NCBI GenBank assembly: GCA_024195265.1
Contig: JAJLRJ010000004.1
Span: 41,850,988 to 41,914,987 of the forward strand
Length of the DNA stretch: 64,000 bases
From: Dendrophyllia cribrosa
Taxonomy: Eukaryota; Cnidaria; Anthozoa; Scleractinia; Dendrophylliidae
Direction of reading: 5' to 3'
The position numbers and the translations under genes were made by a program. Below the pieces are notes generated by a model, which ran no database searches, was not told the origin of the DNA, and saw only the letters and a program-made list of their open reading frames with translations. Shown one piece after another: positions 12,141 through 24,562 of the stretch (position 1 is its first letter; each line of letters begins with the position of its first letter).

Positions 12141-14688
12141 CTGAAATTAGTACTTGCCAGTTATAAGTTGCTACATTATCTCTCTGCTCGTCTTATTATT
12201 CAATGATATGGGAAACAGAAGTGCTAGTGCCTTTCTCTAATAATTTTGTATTTTATAAAAATATTGCGAAAAAAAAAATAACAAGAAACAACAATTTCCC
12301 ATTATTTTTCTTTCTATTGTGATAAATTCAAATTTACCTACCAATATTGAGCGTGGTAGTACTTTTTTTTTAATGCCTCCTATTTTAGGCCTCTCGGATT
12401 TCGTTAGCACATAATTATTGATAATAACATAAAAAGACGACAAAAAGGTGTCTCAATACGTAGAACTTTGTCAAGTAGCTACGGTAAGGCGCATAACACT
12501 GTACTTTGTGCTTGCTTATTCGATCTTATTCGCGCTTTTTAGTTATTCCTTTGCGTTGTAAAAAAAACGAAAAACAAAAGTACAGATAGTCATATTAGAC
12601 CCTTACTACAAGAACCCCATTATTACACGAACACTTTATGTTGTCCTTACAGAGGTGTTGGTTATATTTTTCTCAATTATGATCTGTCAGTATAGATCCA
12701 GTTTTATAATGATGATGTTTTGCTTTTTGCATTCCAAAATTAAAATTCTTTAAGGAGACACAGTCATTTGCTTTAGTGTCCCTAGATTTGTCATCAAATC
12801 TCGGAAACCGACGGTAAATAATATTTTGCTATAAATTAAAGAAAATCGTCAAATAACGATGATTACAAGTTTGGTGAAGACTTAAGACTACGAATATGAA
12901 CTTGGAAACTTTGACAAGTAACCGGTGGGTGACCTGCGAGCATGCAAAAACCGTGAGTTAGCCTTTTTATATACGGTATTAGCAAGTAGTTAAAATCAAG
13001 GCCTTGTGTCATTGTAGTATTATCTTATATACATGTATCTTGTTTAAATAATGAATGTCGTGTTGTTCCTTGCTCTTCCTTTTCTGGAGGGACATATTGA
13101 GACGTATTATTTTTTTTTAGGATATTAAACAACTATTCACCGAAGTGGAGGTGGGTAGTGGTGGATATTTACCGAGCCGCGAAGCGGCGAGGTAAATATC
13201 CACCACTACCCACCTACACTGAGGTGAATAGTTGTTTTAGTATATACTGAAAAAGTGAGATCATACAACGAAAATGATGCTTTTTAACTCATGTATTCCT
13301 GTCAACGATTACAATTTTCGCGCGCAAATTGCTGGGAGGTGAATAGCACTTGCTATTCCGAGTTTCAGTAGCCAATCAGAGCGCGCCAACAATGCTATCC
13401 ACTGTTTCAGTATATACTAAAAACCTATATTTCCTTTTTAAAAGCTTATTCGTTAGCATCAAGTTGATCACACCAGCTTAAAGTAATTGACAATGCACTG
13501 CTGCGGCTTAAATTTTTATTGATAATTTTTTAGTATTATTTACATTTTATTCTCATGTAAGAAAGCAGTGCTGAAAACGATTTTAATCAGTTGAAATTAT
13601 AATCTGTTATAAAGGTTGTATTTTCAGGTTGTATATAAAAACACAGGCCGTCACAAGCGTTTGCTTTTTACAACTGAATAAAAGGTTTTATTGCTGTTAA
13701 TGTTATCGTTTCTGTTGTTTAGCCTGTTTACAGCCACCCCCTCCTTGCCAATAGCCAACAGGCCATTGTTGTTGTTGTTGTTGTTGTTGCCGAAGGTGAA
13801 CATTCATTCGAGATCCCAGCTGCACACAAACACTTGATTTTTCATCTCTCCTGCCAGGCGAACGCTTGGATGTGCACGTGGTATGTTGAGGTTCGCCTGC
13901 ACATCAACAGAAAACTTGTGACAAATCCATTCTGACATTATTAACAATTAAGATAAATAAATATAGGAATACGGGATATTTGGGGGGAAATTAACGGGGG
14001 ACAAGATATTTAGGAAAGAAATTCCGGAATACCGAGCATAGAATTCGTGCAATATAAAAAATGCAGAGAGTGAGAAAATGGTAAAAAAATATTGTATTTT
14101 GCTGTCAAATCTTGGCCCTTCGAGACAGTCTGTCGGCGAAGAACCGTTCCCCCTTCCCCCTTACGGCTCTTTCGATTTGCCGCTGCTGTCCTGGGGCGCG
14201 ATTTGAAAAGCGGCGGATTTGTCATTGTGGCATAAATGCTTCGATCACGGCTCAGGGATAGCAGAGCCCTGGGGTTTTTTTTTTTTTTTCAAGCAAAAAA
14301 ACAAAACAAAAAGAAAAACAAATGAAAAAAAGACAGAAACACTACGAGCAGTTGCTAAGATAATTCGGGCACGTGGCTTTAATGACGTTTACGTATTTTA
14401 ACACTTCCCACGTGTCCCCTTGACCCTGTTAAATGATCACTTTAGCATCTGCTGCTGAAACTTTACTCACGTTTTTTTATTTCTTAGAAAAAAAAATTAA
14501 CAGTGTTAGTCAAGTTTCAGATTTACTGCCAAGAATAAGACAAAACGATTTTGACCTTTGTTCTACTTAACATGAAAAGAACAGAATAGTGGAAAATTTG
14601 GCAAATTTCCCCCACTCATTATTTTGGTATCACATAACGAGCTGAAACACGTAGTCAACAAACCTTGCAGTATTGTGGGCTGTTTAAA
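12141..14688. other. Spacer between CniFL copies 1 and 2
   Basis: No gene was recognised here. The spacer holds a foldback at 13127-13237, a GTT run near 13767-13790 and a poly-T/A-rich stretch near 14271-14330. The last 200 bases before copy 2 resemble the 5' flanks of copies 3 and 4 and may contain the promoter. Confidence 0.6.
13127..13237. repeat. Foldback repeat with GC-rich hairpin tip
   Basis: Inverted arms beginning AAACAACTATTCACC meet at a tip with the palindrome CCGCGAAGCGGCG. A strongly diverged relative lies at about 42330-42440 in intron 3 of CniFL copy 4, next to the same TAGTATATACTAAAAC flank. This is probably a multi-copy MITE of the host genome. Confidence 0.75.
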
Positions 14689-17600
14689 ATGAGCATCAAA
14701 ATGACAACGCAAAAGCAGCGTTTTCCTTCTTTTGCTTCCACGATTTCTGTTTTATCCATTGTGTTTTACTGCGTCGGGTTTTTGAGGGTTGAGTTACAGT
14801 TGAACGACCAGAAGAAGAGAATAAACGCGCTTGAGAACGTCGCGGAGACTAAACAACCGTCCAACGATCCAGACATCATCAAGTTGATCAAGAATGATCC
14901 CGGTAAGTTTGTTTTCATTTTATGAAAATCATAGAAGTTTTTTTCCCCCAGAGATAACATCTTATACATGTATGCGAATTCAAAGTTAGGGTTAGCTTAA
15001 GGCTTTTATAGGCGCCAAGGAGTCCCAAAATGATATAACCTTTGCGAGTTCTCCCAGTGGTTCAAATATTTTCTCATACTTGATTAAGAAGAAACTTTGC
15101 AACTTTAACCGTCAACGGAGTACACTTCCCTTTGTGATATTACATTCTACACACCGTAGTCCAAAGAATAATTAGTTTCCATCTTCCTCTCAATGAAACT
15201 GTGTTGAATCAATGGCAACATGATTTCGCAGATGATGGGAATACCGTGGGCACCAGCGATTAGTTATTCCTTTTTGGTTATCAGATCAAAAGGAAGTAAA
15301 AACCTGCCAAGGAAAAACATGCAAATATTTATAGCTCGCATAACAATGAAAGCTCTCTTTCTTTGTCCAAAAATATCAAACAGGAAACGTTTCATGTCAT
15401 GTATCTCTAAAACGGTGCCATAAATACGGTATGATATGATCAACTTCCCGTGCTCTTCTACTCAATACAAATTCAACAATAAATACCACCCTATCAAATT
15501 CCTCTCAATAGCCGTCGGTTTAAGGGTCATATTTTAAGCTACTTTAATTTAGGATTTGAGCCACGGACTGAAAATTTTCCAGCGACGAATAACATGACCC
15601 GAAGTTTCGACTTCCCCAAGGAAAGCGTTTAATAAGGCAATCAAGGGGGCAGATAAGAAGTTTTCAATAGAATAAACGTACATGAACGTGGCGCGTTGCT
15701 AACATTGGGCCAACATTATGCCTTGTTGGATCCTGTTCATGTTCTGTTTTGTCATGTTTGTGTTTTCTTCTGGGGATCCCCCATCCCGCACGCACGGACC
15801 ACACAGCACACATACACTGCAGTAGATCTGACATACAACTGTTAATATGAACTGAATGCAGCACAGTCACCCCCACCCCCGTTAAAGTTTTTCTCCGATT
15901 TCCTCAAGAACATTTATTGTCAGCATATGCTGTCTTCAGTAGTTGTTTATTCAATCTGAGTCACAGTTTGGTGAAAAGTGGTTGCCATGGCGACAATATG
16001 ACGTCATAAATAGCATGAGATCAAGCCATTTTTTTAAAAAAAGTGCGCTTTTTTGACCTTTTGTAGGGGAAATAGTGAGAATAAAATGAAACGTTTAGGC
16101 CCAGTGTGTATAACTGTTTTGAATAAATATATTCTAAACACACACTATTATTGAATTAACATAGATCTAATAGCTTAATTTCTTTTATAGAATTTGAGTC
16201 CAATGAAGATCACAGGAGCAGGCGTCAAGCTGATTCAGTCAAGAACATAACGGAAGCTAAAACCACAGTGGACAAGATGAATAAAATTAACAGGCTTTTA
16301 TCAGAGCTCTGTCAATCAAAAGGCAACAAGTGCTCGTCTGGTCCCCCAGGTCCTCCCGGTCCACCAGGACCGAGAGGAGAGAAAGGAACCAGAGGACGAA
16401 GAGGACAAAAACAAAGGAGCAGAGGTAATATGGGATCGCCGGGGAAGAGCGGCAAGCAAGGCATTATGGGACCTGTGGGACTTCAAGGCGAAGCTGGACC
16501 CAAAGGGCAAAAAGGAGATATAGGGCCGGCTGGCATGCCGGGTGCTAAAGGAGAACCTGGTACATCGATTTCAGTTCCTGTTGTTTCCGTTTCTCCTGCA
16601 ACGCTAACAGTTAACGAAAGTGGAACTGCGTCATTTCAGTGTTCAGCCAGTGGTAATCCTGATCCTGCAGTAGTGTGGAGTAAACTGGACAATCAGTCAG
16701 AAATAAGTCAGTCAGCAGTTTCAAGAGGAAACTTTCTTTTAAAAAGTGTGAAAGCAAGTGACTCAGGCGCGTACCGTTGTTCAGCGGCAAACATCCTAGG
16801 GCAGGCGCAGGCACAAGTGCAGCTTGTAGTGAATGGTAAGCCGATATTGTTGTTTGTCTCTTTCGTAATGAAACATAACTTGATCAAAGAGATGCTAATC
16901 ACTTAACTCACAATCTTTTCACTCTCCGCTATATATTACAGAAGGCACTGTTTGTGATTTTTGTTTTCATCTCGACCACTGTCACTTTCACATTTCGAAA
17001 CTCCTCGTTGCGTATTCCACGAGGACGTTAAGAACCTACATCACTGACCGCAACAAAGAGCAAAGTTTCCGATGTTGTAGTCTGTTCACTAACTATTGTG
17101 TGTTTCTAGGCTGGATTATTTTCTTTAGAAATAACCGCAAAGTCCTTTGTCATAATATCTTCACTGCAATTTATAAATTTCGATCATTCATGAAACCAAA
17201 AAGAATGAGCGACACATGTACATAAAACTATTAAAGAAGCTGAAAGAAGAAAACAAAACACGAATAGTCTGGAGAAAATAGACAAATTACCCGCTGCATG
17301 TGCATATTTACAACATCATCATCTTCTGAGTTGTCTCAGTCATTCTCTAACGCGGCAAGAATAAACTAAAGCCAACCGTTTTAAAATGCAGTTCTCAATT
17401 GAGTATCGAAAGTAAACTGGAATCTTTCTACTGCTTTTTAACAGCTAAACAAATGTAAAAACCAAACGAAATCGTGACATGGTCACAAGCGTTTTTCCGC
17501 AGTTGGCACCGGTCAAATGCCGATTTGCTTCGAGTTCTCATTAGTTCTTTGCTTTGTTTACCGGTTGTTGATATTGTTTATTGCGATTGTCTTGGCTTCG

Positions 17601-19980
17601 GTTCCATTTACCACACTCAATTGAAAACCGCTCGAAGAGTTTTCCAACAAGTAACTTGTTGGTCTTTTAAGAAACACCTCCTCTTCTCAATTTTTATGAC
17701 AATATTTTCATTGTTGCAGTTCGTCCTCGTGTTTATCTTCATCCGGGACCTCATTACGTCATCGAAGGAAGCAATTTTACTCTTCCAACCTGTCACGTGA
17801 ATGGGCACCCGGCACCAGTGGTCACTTGGAGAAAGACATCTGGTCCATTACCCCAGGGGAGAGTGAAGTACAAACACAATGGTCTACAAATTTTGAACGT
17901 TCGAAAAAGTGATTCCGACCTGTACGTCTGTTCAGCAGCAAATCTGTTAGGACGTGTTGAAAAGAAAACATTTTTAGTCGTCGTCTCCCTTCCTCGATTC
18001 ACTGTTAAACCACCTGTGAAAGTTGTTGCTATTGTTAAAGGCACTTTGAGGTTGAACTGCAGCGCTACTGGTGACCCACAACCTGTCATCAGCTGGAAAA
18101 GACATGGAGCTCAAGTGTCAGTTGGGAGGAGCCAGCAGGTCAATGGGGAGTTAGTGATTAGAGACATAACAATGAATGATACCGGTTACTACACTTGTAC
18201 CGCAACAAGTGCAGGAGTGTTTGACGTGGAAACTGTTACCTACGTTGAAGTTAAACACCCCAGAGGTAGGTTATGATTGGAGCCATGTACTCGATAATTT
18301 TGAAAAAAAGAATTATTTTCTTGTAATGACTGGAACGTAGAGGGTGCCTGACTTTCTATATATGCCGATTTGTAATAAACTAATATACTTCCAGCTCGCT
18401 TCATAAAGCTAATATTTTTACGGACTATTATTATAATCAGAATAGTAAGCAAGCTGTTGCTTTTAAATCCCTTACTGAAAACAAAACAAAGAAGCGCTGA
18501 CGCTATCAAACTTGCGAGCAAACTTACAGCTATCATGCTACCGTGTAACATGGTAAAGTACGTAAACTTCTATATAAGGTGACACCATCAGTTTGCACTG
18601 TTCTTCCCGTAAGGCCCTACCTATATACAGCTAGTTAAATTCATTCAAAACAGAATACAGTAAACAGCTGCATATAAGAACAAATGGATTAAGAACACCA
18701 GGCTGAAATTTGGCCAATTAAGCCCCATTTTTAAAAGAACAAGATCAGCATGAAAATTGTAACATGTTCTTATAAAATGAAAAAATTGTCATAATTACAA
18801 AACATGTAAGTTTATGTTTGCTGTCAGATAACTACATAACTATATCAGCTGTCAAGCTGTCTTATTGACAATCAAATTAGAGAATAATTATTTATTTTAT
18901 TTTCCTAAAATATGCTAATTATACCTCTAGCAACATGTTTTGGATAGTATTACTAAATAAAACTTTAAGAACATTTTAAGAACATTTTGAGGCTGGTTTG
19001 TCACAAAGCACCCGATAAATAAGAACTCAATCAGCCTGACCTCCGAAATCGTGTGTTCTTATATGCGGGTGTTTACTGTATAGAACAAATTAAATTAGTC
19101 TGCTAGCTTGCAGAGGTCTCCTATATTCCCTTTGATTTACGCGCAAATGAAATACGAGATAAGTTAAAGTATAACTGTTTTCTTTTGCGTTGGAGCTGAT
19201 GTTGAGACAATGTAAGAACAGCACAACAATGCGAAACATATAACGAAAATGAGACGGTGTTGAAGAGACAGTCTGTTCAGGGTTACTTGTTACCTTTTTA
19301 GCCTGGTGTTCCTTTTTCTTTAAGTGGAATTTTACTGATTTATCTTTCACAGATTGTTTGGATCTGCTGAAATCAGGCCAAACTCGGAATGGAGTGTACT
19401 CTATAAACCCAGACGGTAGAGGATACTTCAATGTATACTGCGACATGCACACTGACGGTGGAGGATGGACCGTGTTCCAGAGAAGACAGGATGGCTCGGT
19501 AGACTTCTATCGGGGGTGGAACGATTACAAATCAGGATTTGGTCAGCTGACGGGTGAGTTCTGGTTAGGAAACGATAAGATCGACAGGCTGACGGCCGCT
19601 AGATCCAGCTCTCTACGAGTGGAGCTGGAGGACTGGAGCAGAGTAAGAAAGTATGCCAAATATGGCAGGTTCAACATGATGAGCAGGCGCAGTATCGACT
19701 TGAAGTGCGTTCATATTCAGGGACAGCGGGAGATTCGTTAGTATATTATAATAATAACAGTGCATTTAGCACAAAAGATAGAGATAATGATAAAAACGGT
19801 GGTGGACATTGTGCCGTGTCATGGACTGGCGCCTGGTGGTACGGTATATGCTCCTACTCCAATCTAAACGGAAAATATCTGGGAGAAAAAGTTGATCATA
19901 AAGGAGTCTCGTGGTACTACTTCAAAAATAATTGGCTTTCATTTAAATTTACTGAGATGAAACTAAGGCCATCATCATAG
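14689..19980 (+). pseudogene. CniFL copy 2, frameshifted in the fibrinogen exon
   Basis: The exons are 14689-14902 (start ATG at 14689, or at 14701 by alignment with copies 3 and 4), 16191-16835, 17720-18265 and 19353-19980. All junctions are GT-AG and phase 1. Exon 1 gives a signal anchor and coiled coil, exon 2 an RSRR motif, collagen tract and Ig1, exon 3 gives Ig2-Ig3 and exon 4 the FBG domain. Two lesions are visible. A net 15-bp loss near 16405-16420 replaces several Gly-X-Y triplets with KQRSR, and a 4-bp deletion at 19677/19678 turns the shared FNIGDEQ region out of frame, with a stop at 19739-19741. The predicted product is about 597 aa and lacks the calcium loop and ligand pocket, though the lost half remains open in another frame (19705-19980). 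It could be a recent pseudogene, a null allele or an assembly error. Confidence 0.75.
15885..16065 (+). repeat. Diverged copy of the TTAA-flanked MITE interior, in intron 1 of copy 2
   Basis: This stretch matches the interior of the element at 20456-20926, including the TTTTTCTCCGATTT block, the TATGACGTCATAA block and the GAGGTCAAGCCATTTTTT-like block. No clear termini were found here, so it is a truncated relative. Confidence 0.55.
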
Positions 19981-20455
19981 AAAAGATACATGTTGAATCC
20001 TGTTACAACACCTTAAGAAATGTTCTTAGCTCGCCACAAAGTTCAAAATCAGAAATGCCACAGTTTCTTAATAGTTTTGTCATTATTTTTTCTAAAAATG
20101 ATTAATTTAGCTCTCATGACTTCCGGGTTCACTTTCCTTTAGTACGAAAGCGGAAGTCTTGGTTTTCACATGACGTCATAAAAATTCAAAAATGAAAACT
20201 ATACAACCTGCAAAGCTGTTTATAACATGGTATGTTGATACTAGTGTTACAAACTAAAACGTTTCAGGTTTTAACGATGTTTTGCTTACGATTTGTAAAA
20301 ATCTTAAATGTGTCACACAATTCGTCACGTTAATTACATTTTTACTTAAAATGTGAAATACTCGTTCAGCTAGTGTTAAACTCTTTACAATTCCATAAAC
20401 ATTTGGAATCGAAACCTGTTTTTTAATGCTTCTGAATTTTGATATGACGTATTAA

Positions 20456-20926
20456 CCCTCGGACGTACAAGGGGGGTGGGGGTGGATGTCACCCCCTCCC
20501 CTTAAGGTTTTTCTCCGATTTTTTTCAAGACGATTTAAGTTTAGCACATGCCGTCTTTAGTAGTTGTTCGTTTTTCCTTGAGACACATTTTGGTAAAGTT
20601 TAGCGACAACCGGTTGCTATGGTAACGAGATATGACGTCATAAGTAACATGAGGTCAAGCCATTTTTTAATAAAAATGCGTGTTTTTCACCTTGAAAAAA
20701 CATGAAATATTACCAAAATCATCAAAATGTTTGTTTTGTATGTTATTTTGTAACTCTAGCAAAAAATATTTGCAATTTCCGCATTGTTCCGATAAATTTT
20801 AATTTTCAGTAAAATCCAAGATGGTGGCCATCTTGGCGGCCATTTTGGCTGACGTCACGAAACCCCAGCAGCGCCACAACCCATAATATTTACCATATCC
20901 TGTAGATTTGCGTGTACGTCCGAGGG
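20456..20926. mobile_element. piggyBac-type MITE with TTAA target duplication
   Basis: Inverted ends CCCTCGGACGTAC and GTACGTCCGAGGG are directly bounded by TTAA at 20452-20455 and 20927-20930. A CCC/GGG terminus next to a TTAA duplication is the hallmark of the piggyBac superfamily. The element is 471 bp and non-coding. Confidence 0.82.
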
Positions 20927-23409
20927 TTAAAGTGAAAACCAAGAATAGAAGGGAATCAAGTGGTTGCCTGTGCGCTAACAAGTATATGCCATGGTGGGGT
21001 GACTGTGGTAAATCTGTGCGCGTCAACTCGATCTAATCCTAGCTGTTCAGATATTCCATTTGTTAAATAAGAACAGACTCGAGGTAAAACAAGTCATTTT
21101 CTGTCATTCATACAGTGCGAGGTGACCATATATCTTGTAACTATTAGTTATTTAGTAAGTGTACGTAGAAGACAAAAATATGATAACTTGTCGAACATTT
21201 TAAGACTACGAATACTAATAACTTGAAATCTTTTATAGAAAATATATGTAACATAATTATACTTGGCTTTATTATTCCATCATCCAATCAAAAAGCATTT
21301 TTAATGCCTTGTGATATCAATGGCATATTTTATGGTAGTTTATTCAAGTAATAGATGTGTTTGTTACTTTTATTTAGTTTCATATTCATTTTTAGGGAGG
21401 TAGAATTCTTCCGTACTCGTTAAGCAATCATTAGTAATTGACAACACCGACTAAAAAAAAAGCAATGATAAAACAGTGTTGACGTTTTAAAGTGCTACTA
21501 CCGGATCAAATCATCGAATACCTTTAATGTTCCGCGAATCGGAAGTTGATTTCCTGAAGTACTAGATATCCAAAGTGAGTCTTTTTGAGCTCGAATTCTC
21601 TACAATTTTCGACCGCCATTGAACCGCTATCTCAGTCCTGCGGTCTGCTTACCAATTGTAGATTTTATGCAAGGAATGGTTATTATTGTGTTTAATTTTC
21701 TTATACTATACTATATTGTGATCAGACAATCCGCACAAGCTCTCTGAACTGCTGTCCGAGACTGAGATTACAAAGCGTTTATTTAAATTCATGAAAGCTT
21801 GTTTTGCGGTACGAAACAACAGGTTTGATCAGATGGGACTTAAATCTAAGACGGAGGCCTGGGAAAAACATTAATTTTCTAAGCTCGATATTTTTCCTTT
21901 GCACAACGTAAACTTCATTTCAGTGATTTAGATGGGTATATCCACCTCTGATAAGCTATAAAAATATATAAGGCATGCATTTTTCCTAATTGTAAATGTT
22001 AACTTTTGATCGTAGTAGCACTTTAAAGGCTAGTTAACATGCAGGTATGGCGCAAGTATAAGCATTAAGGCAACAATGAATACAAGGATGTTACACGTAA
22101 GACAAGAATAAGCATGCAATTAACGAATTAAGATCGATCATTTTTCTTGATCTTGTGCTTGCGCCGTTGCATCGCACAAGCACAAGATGGTTTTTTTTTT
22201 TGCGTCGTACCGCCTTAGTTGTCTTTTTTTGGTGCTTATGCAGCTTGCGTAGCAGGCGCTATAAAAGTGAGAGGAATGTGGATTTTTGGCGCATGCGCAA
22301 AGCGTGAGGAGAAAACGTGGAGGGTGAAGGGAGGTAGAAAGAAAGGTACACTCCCTCTCGCGCGCGTCCCAAATTCCCCCTCCCAACCCTCCCCTTTCTA
22401 GTTCCAGCCACGCAGGGTAGTCCTTATGCTCGTGCTTTTGGTTACTTTGGACATGTTAAACAGCCTTAAATTTTCTTGTTGTTATTGTTGTTTACTTTCC
22501 TTTAACTATTTTAATACAAGATATGGATCGAAATTGTTAAAATCGATTTGAGCTTTTCATATTTTTTTCAAATAAATGTTTTGTATTAAGTACAGGAAGC
22601 GCAAGCTTAAACATGTTGTATTGTCTAATTAAATAATTAAAATATTCGTTGTCGTTGTTGCTGTTGCTGTTGCTGTCATAACAGATCCACTTTGACAGAA
22701 CAATATCAACAGGAAAAATATTTGTTTTATTGATTTGTGTTTCGAAACGTTTTCCAAAAAAACACTGTTTGCTTCTTACCATTCGTCAGTTCTCGGGCCA
22801 GCGATCAGTTCGTAAGTGGTCAGTGGTATGCGCTATTTTGGAGAACTGGTTTTACCGACTGATTTCAACGCTCCGACCGGCTAGTTCTGACTATATAATT
22901 GCAGGTACGTTAGTATCAACATTTTCCTTTTATGTCTCGCCTTCCAGTTCTTAGTAGAATTTTTTTGAATGTAGAATTGACAACTTATTGATCGTTTTCA
23001 TCTACATAAGCAGTTTGTTTTTCTGGTTTTGAGAGCAACCCAGAGTTGCAGAGAATGTCTACAAACTGAGTGAAAAATACTTGTTTTTGTTTCGCACATG
23101 AAGACGCTCAGCTGCACCGCTATTTCTCCAACGCAATGTCAGTGTGTATAAAACGTGGCACGAAGATACCTATTGCTAATGTGAAGAACCTGTTAAAGGA
23201 ACGGCCGTGTAAAATAAACTGTTCAGATTTTAGAATTTTGATAACAACAGGCCGCGAAAACAAAGAATATATGGTTGTGCTTCGTGCGTTTGACGATTAT
23301 TATAACGTTATCCGGCAGCAAATAAACAATTATTAGCAATTATAAAAATAAGGCAGTGAAATGGTAGCTCACTAAAAATGGTCAGCCAATCAGTTGACTG
23401 TCCCTATCT

Positions 23410-23695
23410 AGTTTTCCTTAAAGCCTGGATTTGCCATAGTTTGAGTAACCAGGATTACCGGACATTGCGTTAGTTCACGAAGCGTTTCGCCAGATTTTGT
23501 AGCCAGACCGCAAACAAACGGTAAGACCAGCAGGCGCACCAAGCTGGGTGACAGTCACGAAATGATCGACAGCCGAACCGTTAGCAACCACGAAGTTCGC
23601 TCCAATAGCTGCTGTCATGTCAAGACATTCCAGCAAATCATAGTGTCTAATGCCTTGAGTCCTTCACCAGAGAAGAACCATGGAATTGTTGTGGA
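23410..23695 (-). pseudogene. Antisense relic of the last exon of the 330-aa gene
   Basis: Read on the - strand, this segment matches exon 3 of the gene at 47528-51432, including the TACAAAATCTGGCGAAACGC block and the CATTAGACACTATGATTTGC-type block. It has lost about 130 bp from the middle, the acceptor and the open frame. Similarity continues into the neighbouring intron (to about 24285) and the 3' flank (to about 23345), so the copy arose from DNA rather than from spliced RNA. Confidence 0.7.
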
Positions 23696-23958
23696 AAACC
23701 AGCGTCCAATTTCAGTTCGTAAAGAGCAAACCTAGTGTAAGATGACAGTGGGGAACGAACAGGTGGGGTGTGGGGTTCAAATCACATAATTTCAAGTCCA
23801 GATTCAGTTTCCAAGTGCACGGGTTATGGTTATAGAATACATGTCTGTCTGACAGCTATGGGCACAAAAATTGTCGTTTATGACACAACTGCAAACAAAA
23901 CAGCATAACATATTCAGAAAAATTGAGTTGGACAATTACCATCATTAACAGACCGATT

Positions 23959-24273
23959 CTTTTACAAGTTTTTATTCCCGGGCACATGACGGATTACGAG
24001 CCACCTTCTCCCTCCACCTCCCCCTCCTTTAACACTGCACCCGTTTAAATAAATCCACAAGTTTGATCAATTTAAATGAAAGCTCTTAATCGGCACAACA
24101 TGGGTAAAAACCCTAAACTCTTTTACAAGTTTTTATCCCCGGGCACATAGTGGATTACAAGCCACCTTCTCCCTCCACCTCCCTCTCCTTTAACACTGCA
24201 CCCGTTTAAATAAATCCACAGGTTTGATCAATTTAAATGAAAGCTCTTAATCGGCACAACATGGGTAAAAACT
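23959..24273. repeat. Tandem duplication of about 160 bp
   Basis: Two direct copies, 23959-24110 and 24121-24273, each start TTTTACAAGTTTTTAT and end CACAACATGGGTAAAAAC. The matching place in the next spacer (34859-35010) has one copy only. The duplication therefore happened after the segmental duplication. Confidence 0.8.
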
Positions 24274-24562
24274 TTTATTTAGAGTATTTTAATGAAAAAA
24301 AAAAAAGCCAATCATCGTTCGGTTTACAAAAATTAACAACAACAACAAAAACTTTCAGAAAACAAGTTAGCGGTACGTGCCTATTAAGTTTCAGATGTCA
24401 ACAAACTGCCAAGTGAATTTAAACATGACCGACAGGAATAAAAATAGCGGAGAATTTGGCATGTTTCCTACTACTTGTGATCTCTGTGTGTCATAGAGCT
24501 GAAACAGACTATATTTAACAAACCTTACAGTATTGTGGATTGTTCAAAGTGAGCACCGCATA

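Larger units (their letters stand above)
19981..24562. other. Spacer between CniFL copies 2 and 3
   Basis: The spacer contains a TTAA-flanked MITE (20456-20926), a segment duplicated in the next spacer (from about 21805), an antisense relic of the 330-aa gene (about 23345-24285) and a tandem duplication (23959-24273). An open frame at 23070-23336 has only a degenerate counterpart near 33955-34215 and no features I recognise. Confidence 0.55.

Noticed and set aside
23070..23336. 88-codon frame in the spacer before CniFL copy 3
   Set aside because: Its duplicate near 33955-34215 is full of stops and indels, so the frame is not under evident constraint.
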